64,000 nucleotides of DNA from Sphingobacterium sp. LZ7M1 (lineage in GTDB: Bacteria > Bacteroidota > Bacteroidia > Sphingobacteriales > Sphingobacteriaceae), in NCBI RefSeq assembly GCF_024296865.1, contig NZ_CP101134.1, positions 4,464,001-4,528,000 on the forward strand, in the 5' to 3' direction. Below, piece after piece: positions 43,817 through 53,400 of the stretch (position 1 is the first letter of the stretch; each line of letters opens with the position of its first letter). The notes below the pieces were generated by a model. It worked only from the letters and a program-made list of their open reading frames with translations. It did no database searches and was not told the origin of the DNA. The translations under genes and the position numbers were made by a program.

Positions 43817-45614
43817 TAATATTGTTTTCGATAATTCTGATGGAAATTATTTGGATAAGGCATTTTCCGATGGATTACTCCCTTGCAACTCGATCATTTC
43901 TAAGAATATTACTGGTATAGGTGCAACAACAACAGAATTAAACTGTAATCGAAATTCAATTATAGTTGTTGATTCTCGAGCTATAATAGACAATAAGGGC
44001 GCTAAAAACCCTAATTTACTGATTGTTAGAGAGGGGATAAAGAATACTAGCATCATACAATACTTAATATCAGTAAAAATAAATCGAAAAATTATGATTA
44101 CACCGGAGTCATTTTTCAAATTGATTGATGCATGTGAAACTCTTAACATTGATCTTTATACTGAATTCTTTATTTTGCTTGATGAGTGTGACAAAATAAT
44201 TAAAGGCGCAAGTTTCAGAAAGGAATTTCCAATATTTATGGATACCTTCTTTAAGTTCAAGAATAAATCAATGATTACTGCCACATACATTCCACCTTCT
44301 GATCCAAGATTTGGCAATTTCAAAGTATACAATATTATCCCAAAACATCATACCCCAAAGACAATAAATCTAGTATTGACAAATAACACAATATTTGCTG
44401 CTAAATCTATTATCGAAAAAGAACCGGATAAGAATTGGCTAATTTTTGTAAACTCAAATTATATTATCAAGCAGATAATAAATTATACGAACAAACCAAG
44501 TGATTGTACTGCTTTTTGTGGAAAAGATTACATCAGATCTTATAGGGGTTATACATTAAATCATATTGGAACCGAAATAGACACTTCCAAATTTAAAAAG
44601 TATAATTTTTTTACTGGCCGTTATTTTGCTGGCTTGGATATTAATGTGAAAGACAACTACAGCATACTAATCATTAGTGACCCAGAAATTGTCAAGCATT
44701 CTACCCTAGATCCATTGACTGATGTTGTTCAAATTATTGGGAGGGTTAGAAATAAGAATGCAATTAAAAGCATCCAAGTGATTTGCAACCAAGATCCTAA
44801 TATTGATTTCTTCACTGAAGATGAGTTGAAGGACTTTTTCAAATCAAGTGAGGATGATTACAATAGGTTATTTGAAAAGTTTGAAAAGGCGGATAATCCC
44901 AATTCAAAATTAGCTTATCATGGAATTTTAAAGCAAATGCCTTATTATTATTTTATCGATTCTAATAAAAAGAGAAGTTACTTCTTATTGGATTGCTACA
45001 CATACTTTAATAAAATCAAATCCTATTATAAGTCGTATAATTCCATTAAAGAAGCTTTTATTGAATGCAAGTTGTACAACTCCAATTTGAAATATTTTGA
45101 AGTTAAAACGAGAAGTAAAATATGGGAATTCTCTATAACCTCACGAATGTTAAGTGCACCTAGTAAAATAGCATTTAGAGAAAAGTTAGTTGATCTAATA
45201 GAAGTTATTGACGCTTTTAAAAAAGGAAATATAGAAATCTCAATTGATGAGTTGGAAAAGAATATAACATTGTTCAAAATGATTTATCAACTTTATACAG
45301 AATCGGTAAGCATATCGACACTTAAGAAATGCGCAAGTGAAGGTGAACTAAAGGAACTCTATTTGAAACATACAAAAGATAAAGATCTGATGAATAAAGA
45401 TTTTGTTGGGGATCTTTATAAACATATCGTTCCCGAAAATTGGTATTCTAGCGAAGAATTAAAAGAAATATACAACATCCAATTAAACAAAAGGAAAGTC
45501 AAGAATGTAAAAGCAACTCCTAGGGTGTACAAAATGCATTTTAAAATAGAAGAAAAATCAAAAAAAGTTAATGGAAAGACTATTAGGGGGTACGAAATTA
45601 AAGGTTATGCATAA
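43806..45614 (+). CDS. Superfamily-2 helicase-like protein
   Basis: I start at ATG 43806 because GAGGAGG lies 8 nt before it; the longer frame to 43791 lacks such a site. The 602-aa protein opens with a KNITGIGATTTELNCNRNS segment in the Walker A position. A DExx-like FFILLDECDKII, motif III-like MITATYIPPSD and motif VI-like VQIIGRVRNKNA complete the SF2 helicase pattern. Similar proteins recur in Bacteroidetes phages and small islands and resemble origin-binding helicases. It probably supports replication or excision of the island. The C-terminal 250 residues are unrecognised. Confidence 0.7.
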   Translation: MDINNIVFDNSDGNYLDKAFSDGLLPCNSIISKNITGIGATTTELNCNRNSIIVVDSRAIIDNKGAKNPNLLIVREGIKNTSIIQYLISVKINRKIMITPESFFKLIDACETLNIDLYTEFFILLDECDKIIKGASFRKEFPIFMDTFFKFKNKSMITATYIPPSDPRFGNFKVYNIIPKHHTPKTINLVLTNNTIFAAKSIIEKEPDKNWLIFVNSNYIIKQIINYTNKPSDCTAFCGKDYIRSYRGYTLNHIGTEIDTSKFKKYNFFTGRYFAGLDINVKDNYSILIISDPEIVKHSTLDPLTDVVQIIGRVRNKNAIKSIQVICNQDPNIDFFTEDELKDFFKSSEDDYNRLFEKFEKADNPNSKLAYHGILKQMPYYYFIDSNKKRSYFLLDCYTYFNKIKSYYKSYNSIKEAFIECKLYNSNLKYFEVKTRSKIWEFSITSRMLSAPSKIAFREKLVDLIEVIDAFKKGNIEISIDELEKNITLFKMIYQLYTESVSISTLKKCASEGELKELYLKHTKDKDLMNKDFVGDLYKHIVPENWYSSEELKEIYNIQLNKRKVKNVKATPRVYKMHFKIEEKSKKVNGKTIRGYEIKGYA

Positions 45615-45993
45615 GGTTACAAATTAATACTTTAAAACACCCCTCCAAAAAAATGTAACCTAAATTCTAAACATCACACCACTCTCATTACAGGGGAAAT
45701 CTTACATTTAAGACTTCCCCTGTAAAGGCTGTGGATTGATCGGACATTTGTAATAACAACAAATCCTTTTGATATTTTATTGATTTTCAATTGGTTATTA
45801 CCTTTCAATTTCAAACAAATAAGTTAAACCTTTTATTTACAGTTATTTATTAAATATAAGCCCCCCTATAAAGGCTGTGGATATGTCTCTTTCATATCTT
45901 AGGATTCGTTCAAATTAACCTCAATATGAATTAATAAAAACTGGAAATACATTTTAAATCATTAATTTTTAAAAGAATTAAACCTTTTCAGCT
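45615..45993. other. Gene-free stretch with a long hairpin and a 13-bp direct repeat
   Basis: A hairpin at 45688-45725 has an 11-bp outer stem (TTACAGGGGAA/TTCCCCTGTAA) and a 5-bp inner stem across one mismatch. AAAGGCTGTGGAT appears just after it, near 45724, and again near 45871. TTACAGGGGAA-like sequences recur elsewhere on the island. No gene is supported. Confidence 0.6.
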
Positions 45994-46191
45994 TTAATTA
46001 CTACATTTTACTAGAAGAATTAAACAGGAAATCATTGCAAAAATTGTAACTATTTCAAAGAGATAAAAAACCGTTCTAATTAGCCTATTTTCTGGTTCAA
46101 TATGTGCGCCCTCTTTTAGAAGCTTTTCCTTAATCATTTTAATTAATTCCTTAACCCTCGTAAAGAAATCAATAATTGGTTTGGTACTCAT
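45994..46191 (-). CDS. Small single-pass membrane protein (65 aa)
   Basis: The N-terminal half is charged and helical (VKELIKMIKEKLLKEGAHIEPENRL) and the C-terminal half is one membrane segment (VFYLFEIVTIFAMISCLILLV). It follows another small membrane protein by 14 bp on the same strand. No family is recognised. Possible roles include toxin, immunity or membrane anchor for island functions; none is supported by motif. Confidence 0.45.
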   Translation of the reverse strand: MSTKPIIDFFTRVKELIKMIKEKLLKEGAHIEPENRLIRTVFYLFEIVTIFAMISCLILLVKCSN

Positions 46192-46205
46192 AACTTTATT
46201 TCTGC

Positions 46206-46397
46206 CTATGACAATAACAATGCTAAAATCATTAACATCAGCGTAAATGATATTTTAAAAAAATCAATTATTATTAATGTCATCGGATCCTTATAATCCT
46301 CCTCCTCAGTCTCATAGATATATATCTTTTCAAATTTTTTGTAAGACGTTTTTAATTCTTCGATTTTCTTTTTTAAATACAAAGCTTCCACAATCAA
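46206..46397 (-). CDS. Small single-pass membrane protein (63 aa)
   Basis: An N-terminal coiled-coil-like segment (LYLKKKIEELKTSYKKFEKIY) and an acidic patch (ETEEEDYKD) are followed by a C-terminal membrane segment (FFKISFTLMLMILALLLS). It shares the layout of the gene that follows it (cytoplasmic charged part, then membrane tail) without clear sequence identity. The pair forms the only minus-strand operon in this half of the island. Function unknown. Confidence 0.45.
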   Translation of the reverse strand: MIVEALYLKKKIEELKTSYKKFEKIYIYETEEEDYKDPMTLIIIDFFKISFTLMLMILALLLS

Positions 46398-46819
46398 TTT
46401 TTAACGCAAATTTTAACTATTGTTTAAAACATGGTAACTTAACATCACTAAGCCGTCGTATTAAATAAGTGTTTTACAAAAACACTTTTAATCAATCGAT
46501 ATTGGTTAATATCCTGTAAATCTTAACGTTAGTTTGGTTGAACAAAATTTTGTGCAATATCGGATAAAAAACTCTTTTTATTAGAATAAATTATAAAAAA
46601 ACATCAATTTACTGTGAAATAATATATATTTTCGCTTTTGTAAAACAATTATTTTAAGTAATATTTGCAGTTAGTTTAAAGTGAATTAGGAATATCCTGG
46701 ATTTTTGTTCAGGATATTTCTAAATATTTTGAGGCTTTTAAAATGAGCCATTCAACTTTTGTTGATACCATAAAATCCACCAAACCGTAAAATGTATTTC
46801 TATTTAATTTTGACTTTCA
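46398..46819. other. AT-rich gene-free stretch
   Basis: Divergent intergenic region between the small membrane protein pair and the 89-aa gene. It has A/T runs and a possible plain promoter but no clear repeat or hairpin. Confidence 0.4.
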
Positions 46820-47089
46820 ATGAAGAATGAAGAACTATTAATAAATCAAGCGAATTCCTTGATATTAGATCTTACGATTGCATTCGGTAAAGACCTACCT
46901 CCCATTGAAAATTTAAATCATCTGCATAAATCTGTAAGAAAAATAATTACCCCAGATTCTATGGAAGATACCAATGAACAATTAAACATATCTCTCGGAA
47001 GTATGTTTACTATTTTTCTTGAAAATGACACTACCATAATTGTGGATTCATCATATTTTGAACTATCCCAATATTTCAAAAAACCATAA
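46820..47089 (+). CDS. Hypothetical protein (89 aa)
   Basis: The small soluble protein has an N-terminal amphipathic stretch (NEELLINQANSLILDLTIAFG) and a C-terminal alternation of hydrophobic and polar residues (LGSMFTIFLENDTTIIVDSSYF). No domain is recognised. A hairpin at 47094-47119 directly follows the stop. The reading frame and the hairpin make it a plausible gene. Confidence 0.45.
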   Translation: MKNEELLINQANSLILDLTIAFGKDLPPIENLNHLHKSVRKIITPDSMEDTNEQLNISLGSMFTIFLENDTTIIVDSSYFELSQYFKKP

Positions 47090-47093
47090 TAAA

Positions 47094-47119
47094 ATAGCCA
47101 TCTACCTTGAGATGGCTAT
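47094..47119 (+). terminator. Hairpin directly after the 89-aa gene
   Basis: 10-bp perfect stem ATAGCCATCT/AGATGGCTAT with a 6-nt loop, 4 bp after the stop. The T-run is weak, so termination strength is uncertain. Confidence 0.5.
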
Positions 47120-47797
47120 CAGTTACCAAATTTTACAAATCTAAAATATATGGGATAAATATCTTTCTATTATTTGTCTTAGTAAATACCTAAGTCTAGG
47201 TATTTATTCAAAAATTCACTTTCATCATGGAATTTAAATAACCTTTTCCAACATAAACGAGTAAGAACCCCTTGGAAGTCACTCACCAAGGGACTCTTAC
47301 TTTAGGCTAGATTGAAGAACAGAACCTCAAACTAAAAAAAATTAGTGAGGCAATTATGAAAAACAATTTACAATCTAACTATTAAAAAATTATTTTGTTT
47401 TATTAATAATTATAAATCACTATTGATAATGGTTAAAAGTGCGATTTAAGACGTTTACGTAATTAAAATTAAATTTTTATTTATCAGGCATTATTTAAAC
47501 TTACTTTTTCATTTATAATCTTTATATTTATGCGTCCAAAACGTTAATTTTTAAATTACTTTTAATAATTAGGTGTTTTAGGGTTAACATTTATCCCTCG
47601 ATCCATTCGGGGGATATTTTTTATTCCAATAGTTTGTTCCTTTTTATAAGGTTTAAATTTAATTCTTGATATCTTCGGATTCAGAAAAAAGCCCCCTCCC
47701 TCACATTATAGGGGGTATCTTTCCCTTGAAAGGTGTCTATAAACATCCCCCACGACTGTGCTGATATAAAATCCATATTCATTTTAACAACATCAGC
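47120..47797. other. 680-bp gene-free stretch before radC
   Basis: Contains a hairpin GTAAGA..CCTTGG/CCAAGG..TCTTAC at 47261-47300 and a CATTATAGGGGG motif near 47702 resembling motifs at 45688, 49716 and 54092. No gene is supported. Confidence 0.5.
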
Positions 47798-48250
47798 ATG
47801 AAAAATCTATTAAACGTATCAGAAATCAAAGTCGAATTTAAACCTAAATTCAAGCTTTCTCAATGTCCCACGGTTTCAAAATCGAATGAAGCCTATGACG
47901 TTTTGATCCAAGTCTGGGACAAAGGCCTAATGTCATTCCTTGAAGAGTTCAAGATCATATTGCTAAACAACGCAAACAGGGTTCTGGGAGTTGTTGACAT
48001 AGCAATGGGAGGTAAGGACTTTGTACCAGTTGACATGAAGGTCATCTTCTCCATAGCTCTGAAAGCTTCTGCTTCAAAGATTATTTTGGCGCATAACCAT
48101 CCTTCGGAAAAGTTAAAAGCAAGCTCACATGATATTGCAATCACAAAAAAAGCGGTCGAATGCGGAAAGCTTTTGGATATAGAGGTCTGCGATCATCTCC
48201 TGATGTCATCGGATTCCTACATGAGTTTAAGAGATGAAGGATATTTCTAA
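47798..48250 (+). CDS. radC: RadC-like JAB-domain protein
   Basis: The 150-aa protein is a short RadC: the JAB metalloprotease-like core has LGVVDIAMGGKDF, LAHNHPSEKLKASSHDI and the later ICDHLLMSSD-type region (here EVCDHLLMSSDSYMSL). The HNHPS motif and following Asp would bind zinc. The N-terminal HhH region of full-length RadC is absent, as in most mobile-element copies. RadC homologs are frequent on Bacteroidetes islands and are suspected of roles in element maintenance or anti-defence; no role is settled. Confidence 0.88.
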   Translation: MKNLLNVSEIKVEFKPKFKLSQCPTVSKSNEAYDVLIQVWDKGLMSFLEEFKIILLNNANRVLGVVDIAMGGKDFVPVDMKVIFSIALKASASKIILAHNHPSEKLKASSHDIAITKKAVECGKLLDIEVCDHLLMSSDSYMSLRDEGYF

Positions 48251-48368
48251 ACGAATATGAATAATTCTTATCTTTGAAAAAGTAAAAATATTAAAGAAAT
48301 TAAGCGTTAGCTTGAAGTTCTTGTGAAAGAGAAAACCTAGGAAATTTTCAATTTGCACAACAAGGACG

Positions 48369-48634
48369 GATAGGGTAACGTTCTACGCTATATATGAGCG
48401 TGGGACGTGCCTATCTGTTTGTTTGTGCAGGGTTCTCCTAGGTACCTCTCTCAGCAACAGCTCTAGGTTACGTCCCACGCTTTCTATTTATTAACCCGTT
48501 GATCTTTGGAACTTGATTGACACATAACAACTTTATTTGTTTAATTACGGTTTACCGTATTTGTTTATTATTAACTCGTTTTACTTTTGAAAGCGTTAAC
48601 TGTTGTTTTGTCCCACGCTTTCTATTTATTAACC
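48369..48634. ncRNA. Candidate structured RNA with alternative stems and 25-bp direct repeats
   Basis: GATAGG (48369-48374) pairs with CCTATC (48410-48415). Inside it ACGTTCTACGCT (48378-48389) pairs with AGCGTGGGACGT (48397-48408) using two G-U pairs. That same AGCGTGGGACGT can instead pair perfectly with ACGTCCCACGCT at 48470-48481, giving two exclusive folds. A 25-bp direct repeat begins GTCCCACGCTTTCTATTTAT at 48472 and again at 48610. The next gene starts at 48676. Transcription is unproven; the strand is likely plus if it is a leader. Confidence 0.35.
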
Positions 48635-48675
48635 TTTCGAATTTGGACTATTCGATATTTAAATTAATTTAAGAT

Positions 48676-49188
48676 ATGATATTTTCTACAAACTCTGTTA
48701 CTGGAATTATTTTCAATGATTTCATATTTAAAGGTCCTTCTTTTATAATAAAGAAGTTGAATGATATCGGCGGGAATATTATCGATGATATTTACGAAGG
48801 AAAAAAAATTAAATCAGGATATATTAGTCACTCAATGTTTGTTTCTAATGGGGAATTAATAAATGAATTATTAACGGCATCTGGTATTCAGCCTAATAAT
48901 AGTCATTTCACGTTTGTTCCCAACAATCTTTTGGATGGACAAAATTTAGTTTCTTTAATTTTACTTATGGATCCAAGCATGTCTCCTGAATTTGGATTAT
49001 TTGCGATGAAGCTCAAAGAGAATAAATTTGATATAGTTGTTGATCAAGAAAATAAATTTGTTGCATTAACAGATAAATATATTGAAAATGTTGGTAGAAT
49101 TCAATTTCAAGCCATAGAGCTTCCAAATTCTTGGTTTAAATTTGTTTTACATATTAAACCTACTACTTCATTTAGAAATAAAATTTAA
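48676..49188 (+). CDS. Hypothetical island protein (170 aa)
   Basis: The soluble protein is rich in beta-type alternation (IIFNDFIFKGPSFIIKKLND, HFTFVPNNLLDGQNLVSLIL). No domain, signal peptide or membrane segment is recognised. It is first of a two-gene unit: the next start lies 5 bp after its stop. The upstream leader holds the alternative-stem structure described separately. Function unknown. Confidence 0.6.
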   Translation: MIFSTNSVTGIIFNDFIFKGPSFIIKKLNDIGGNIIDDIYEGKKIKSGYISHSMFVSNGELINELLTASGIQPNNSHFTFVPNNLLDGQNLVSLILLMDPSMSPEFGLFAMKLKENKFDIVVDQENKFVALTDKYIENVGRIQFQAIELPNSWFKFVLHIKPTTSFRNKI

Positions 49189-49193
49189 ATACT

Positions 49194-49592
49194 ATGGGTT
49201 TTTTTGACAATTTTTTCAAAGGTGACCAATTGAGTCATTATCAACAAGAGTTAGCAGAGCGATTAAATAAGATTATGCTAGTAACTTTCGAATGGGAACA
49301 AAAAGGAGAAAGTTTTAAAAGTAATGATTTAATTGAATTAGGGAATGTTATTAGGAATAATTTTGAACCATCTTTAGATTTATACATTAAATGTAAAAAA
49401 TTAGGTGCTCATAGAAATTTTACATTTAAAAATAGGTCTCTTCCAATACCACCATATCCATTAGATTTTATTGTTTTTAACACTCTGCATACAACTTTGA
49501 ATATTGCAAGTGAGATTGCTTCTAGGAATAGTAATTTTCCTGAATTGATTCATCCTAGTTCAATTCAAAAATTCATGAAACAAGTTTATTAG
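49194..49592 (+). CDS. Hypothetical island protein (132 aa)
   Basis: This soluble helical protein opens MGFFDNFFKGDQLSHYQQEL and has a C-terminal LHTTLNIASEIASRN segment. No domain is recognised. It is co-transcribed with the 170-aa gene 5 bp upstream and followed by a clear terminator at 49737-49780. The size and pairing would suit a toxin/immunity or effector/partner pair, but no motif supports this. Confidence 0.6.
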   Translation: MGFFDNFFKGDQLSHYQQELAERLNKIMLVTFEWEQKGESFKSNDLIELGNVIRNNFEPSLDLYIKCKKLGAHRNFTFKNRSLPIPPYPLDFIVFNTLHTTLNIASEIASRNSNFPELIHPSSIQKFMKQVY

Positions 49593-49736
49593 CAATCTTT
49601 TATCAATTGAAAGGATTATGAGGTGAATAATAATTTAAGGTTTGTTGATGTTTTACTCACGCTTATAACCAGGTTTACTGCCTAATCTTAACTTAATTAA
49701 GTTCTAGCTGTATAATTACAGGGGAATATGTTAAAT

Positions 49737-49780
49737 AACAGATTGATTATAATCTCAGTCAATCTGTTATTGTTTTTTTT
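49737..49780 (+). terminator. Terminator after the 170/132-aa gene pair
   Basis: 10-bp perfect stem AACAGATTGA (49737-49746) with TCAATCTGTT (49759-49768), 12-nt loop, followed by ATTG and eight T residues. It lies 145 bp after the stop at 49592 and just before the 208-aa gene. Confidence 0.8.
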
Positions 49781-49795
49781 AATTGAACTATCAAT

Positions 49796-50422
49796 ATGGA
49801 TACTATAGATTTTGATTTCAAAACATCTGGTTATGAATTAACAGGTGAGCCAGAAGATGAATTTTTATACAATGGAAAATCCTATGGTTGTATAGCAGGG
49901 TGTCCTGCAATTAAAATACCAGAGGATAAACCCGTGGAATTCAAAAATTCAATGGTTTATATCGATTCTGCATACCATGCACCATATACATGTAAATGGA
50001 AAATTGAAAATGGCAAACTCTATTTAATAGGGCTTAACGGCACAATTGTAAATTCTTGTTCAGATAAACCAAATGATATTGATGATTATAAATCAATTGA
50101 CCTAAATTATTTGTATCCAGAGCATAAGGAAGTTTTTGTGGATTGGTATTCTGGAAAGATCAGCTTAGTATCGGGCTTCTATGAGATTATCAGATATAGT
50201 AAGGATGGAAAACGAGTATTCCCTAAGGTTCTTCAGTTAAGCTTTGAAAGTGGAAAATTAATAAAGGAAGAAATGGAATATACTGCTGTACCAATTCGAG
50301 ATAAAATATTTGAATTTATGAAGATCCTAAGTGTACCACTGGTTTTAATTTTTATGATTATATATCTCCCTTTTGATTGGCTTTATGGAAAATTAAAGAT
50401 TATTATAATAAAATACCTTTGA
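49796..50422 (+). CDS. Hypothetical membrane-anchored protein (208 aa)
   Basis: The protein has a hydrophilic N-terminal 165 residues with four Cys (CIAGC, a CKW and an NSC) and W/Y-rich blocks (SAYHAPYTCKWKIENGKLYLIG). Near the C-terminus is one membrane segment (ILSVPLVLIFMIIYLPFDWLYG) followed by a basic tail. No family is recognised. It is convergent with the SIR2-STAND gene, whose end lies 76 bp away. It could be an accessory or regulator of that gene, but adjacency alone does not show it. Confidence 0.55.
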   Translation: MDTIDFDFKTSGYELTGEPEDEFLYNGKSYGCIAGCPAIKIPEDKPVEFKNSMVYIDSAYHAPYTCKWKIENGKLYLIGLNGTIVNSCSDKPNDIDDYKSIDLNYLYPEHKEVFVDWYSGKISLVSGFYEIIRYSKDGKRVFPKVLQLSFESGKLIKEEMEYTAVPIRDKIFEFMKILSVPLVLIFMIIYLPFDWLYGKLKIIIIKYL

Positions 50423-50498
50423 ATAATGTTTTTGAATTTAAGTATGAATATTTATTTATAATAATTTTCAATTTTCCTAATTTATTTTTCCAAACCAA

Positions 50499-53400
50499 CT
50501 AAGCATTAATTAAATTCTTTTCTTTAAACCTTTTCTCCCATACTTCGTTATGTTTATTTACAAAGGTTTCTAATCTATCATCTGAGTAAAAGTCATATGA
50601 AAAAATATAATCATTATGACTGTTTTTGTTTAAATTACTAAATAAATGATATTGATATTGATAAAAGTATTTTTTGCTTAAATCCAATCCTTCACTTAAA
50701 TATTTTAAATATTCCATATTTTCTGAATTTTTTAAAAAAATACAATAAAAGTATAGTGCTTCTAAATAATAGTATTTAATGTGGAATAAATTTTTTAATG
50801 CGCTTTTGTAAAGTTTATTCTTCTCCTCTTCTGACCCTGAAATTGAAGCTAACATTAAATCCTTCAAGCCTCTTGTATAAGGATTGGTTACAACAAGTTT
50901 TTTAATAGCATTTTTATCTAATTCAATAACTTTTGAGAGGGTATAAGTAGATTGCATAATTTCCAAATGTTGTTCAAGAAATAATGAATCAATATAATCA
51001 GTTAGGCTTTTTATATCCAATTGATTAAACATTAGTTCGTATTCAAAATAGTAAAATCCATCTCTTTTTCTAGAAATAATGGTTGGAATACCTAAATAGA
51101 AAAAACTGGAGTCTGAATAGTGAGAATAATTTTCATTTTTAATAAATGCCTTAATTAAACTTAAAGTGTATCCCTCCATATCATGTATATTTGCAATAAT
51201 ATCTTTATAATTCTCTTCAATCAAATCTTCATCTTTATTATTTCTAGATTCTAATTCGTTGGGATTGTAATAATTACATAATTCGGAATATGAATTCTCG
51301 AATTCCTCAAAATAATAAATCTTTGCAAGTTTTATCACTTCAATTAATGTTCCTGCATAAGGCAAATCACTAAAGTAGTCTTGAATAGAATCAATTTTGT
51401 GGTAGAATTCTTTGATTTGTCTATCATTAACAATAAATTGTTGAATTTCATCGATATAATTAAGTAAATATTTTTTTCCTGGAACTGGTCCGTTTTCCTC
51501 TAAAGGAATATTAGGTATATATGTAAATACATTTAACATGTTGTTTTTAAAATGATTATAAATTTTTAATGCTTCTGAGGTGCTTTTTCTTTTTTCAATA
51601 AACCTAAGGACATCTAGTAAATAACAATTAAATAAATATGCATCCATACAATATTTTTGTTTCGTCTCCTTCGATCTTTTAGAAAATTGATATTCTGCAA
51701 ATCTTCTAATAATTGGCTGAAGTTGTAATGTGCCATTATAATCTTCTACAAGGGATTTATCTCTTAAGACTCTTAACTCTTTATCACTAATATTATTAGT
51801 TGAATTACTTTTCTCAAAGCACTTTTTAAAATTTGTCAAACTGATTCCGTCAGGAAAAATACTTAAAAGTTCAAATGCAATCTTTTCTTTAGCATTTAAG
51901 GTTGCATAGGAATAGTTTATTGATTGGTAAATAGATTTTGTTCTTTCGATATTTAAATCTTCTTTATTTTTAAATACTAAGGTGAAATCTTCATTCAAAG
52001 ATTCAAAAAAATGCTCCTTAATTTGAACACTGAGCTCCTCAATATGTTTAAATCTTGTTCTTGATTTTGTTACTAATTTTATTGCTAGTGGATTATTATT
52101 TAATAAATCCTCTAAAATTTCAGTTCGTAAAATTCTAATTTCTTCTTCACTAATAATTTTTCCGTAATCACGTTCAAATAAAGATAGAGCATCATCTGTT
52201 GATAATGGGGCTAAAGAATATAGGTCTTCAAAATCATCTAATTTTGAAATTTTTTCTCTTGAAGTAATTACAATGTTTGCAAAATCAGTAACAAATTTTA
52301 ATAAATCAATACTTTGATCATATGCTTTATCTTGTAAAGAATTTGCAACAGTTTCAAAATTGTCTAAAATAACAAGAGAATCAATCTTTCTTGAACTATA
52401 ATTTTCTATTAAATATTCTTTAAAATTTATTATGTTTCTTAAATTGAAAGCTTCAATAATCAATTCTTCAAAATCTTCAAAACTTTTTATATTTTCACAA
52501 GAATTAAACGAAACCCCTTCTTTAAAATAGCCCCTATTGTACATTTCATAAGCAACTTTTTTGATAAGAGTGGTTTTTCCAGTTCCACCTGAAGCTTTAA
52601 TATTTAAAACTTTATTACTTCTTTTTATTCCTTGTATTTTTGAGATAATTGAAGATTGTTCTTCGATTCTACCAATGATATTTTTTAACGATTTTTCTCC
52701 AATGTCTAAAACTCTATTTGCTGAATAAATCGATGATTTTTTAGAATTTCCTTTGTTGAATTCTAAAATCGATAGAAACGATAAACCTATGGTTATATGT
52801 TCGTCTGATGTGAAGTCCAAATTTTTACTCCTTAAACCTTTGAAAATAAACCGTTTTATTACAGATCTTTTATATGTCGATATATTAATCGTATTGAAAC
52901 CAGGAACTAAATCAATTTTATCATTTGTAATAAATATTATGGGAATTCTATCATTTGGAACATGATAACAAATTTCTTCTGATGATATTAAATCACTTTT
53001 TTGATTGTCATCCTCTATATAAAGTTTGTCTTTAAAAACTTTAGTAATGATGATTAAAATATCATAGTCATCAATTGATTCTAATGTTCTTGCATCTAAA
53101 AAGCCTGTATGGAGCTCAATATCTAATTCTTCTAAGCAATTTTCAATTGAATATATCTCTGGATCAAAAATTATATCTAAGGGCTCTGGTCTTAATAAAG
53201 CGATTTTTGGTTTTTTTACTATTTCACTTGATAATTTGTTAATGGGAGAGTTCTTCTGCTGGTTTTTTATTTCTAAACATTTATCAAAAAAGGAGTCGAT
53301 ATCATTGTCGTAATCCATAATTGGAATAGCTGTTAGATATTTATATTTCTCAAATTCATGTTCATCTTTAGTTAAAACAAAATGACGGTTGTTATTCTGA

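Noticed and set aside
44000..46000. Relaxase or transfer gene on the tRNA-Lys island
   Set aside because: No HxH relaxase motif, no VirB4/VirD4-type ATPase and no pilin-like gene is visible; the only NTPase there looks like an SF2 helicase.
47461..47797. Possible CRISPR or tandem array in the AT-rich gap before radC
   Set aside because: No regularly spaced direct repeats were found anywhere in the window; only simple AT runs and isolated hairpins.
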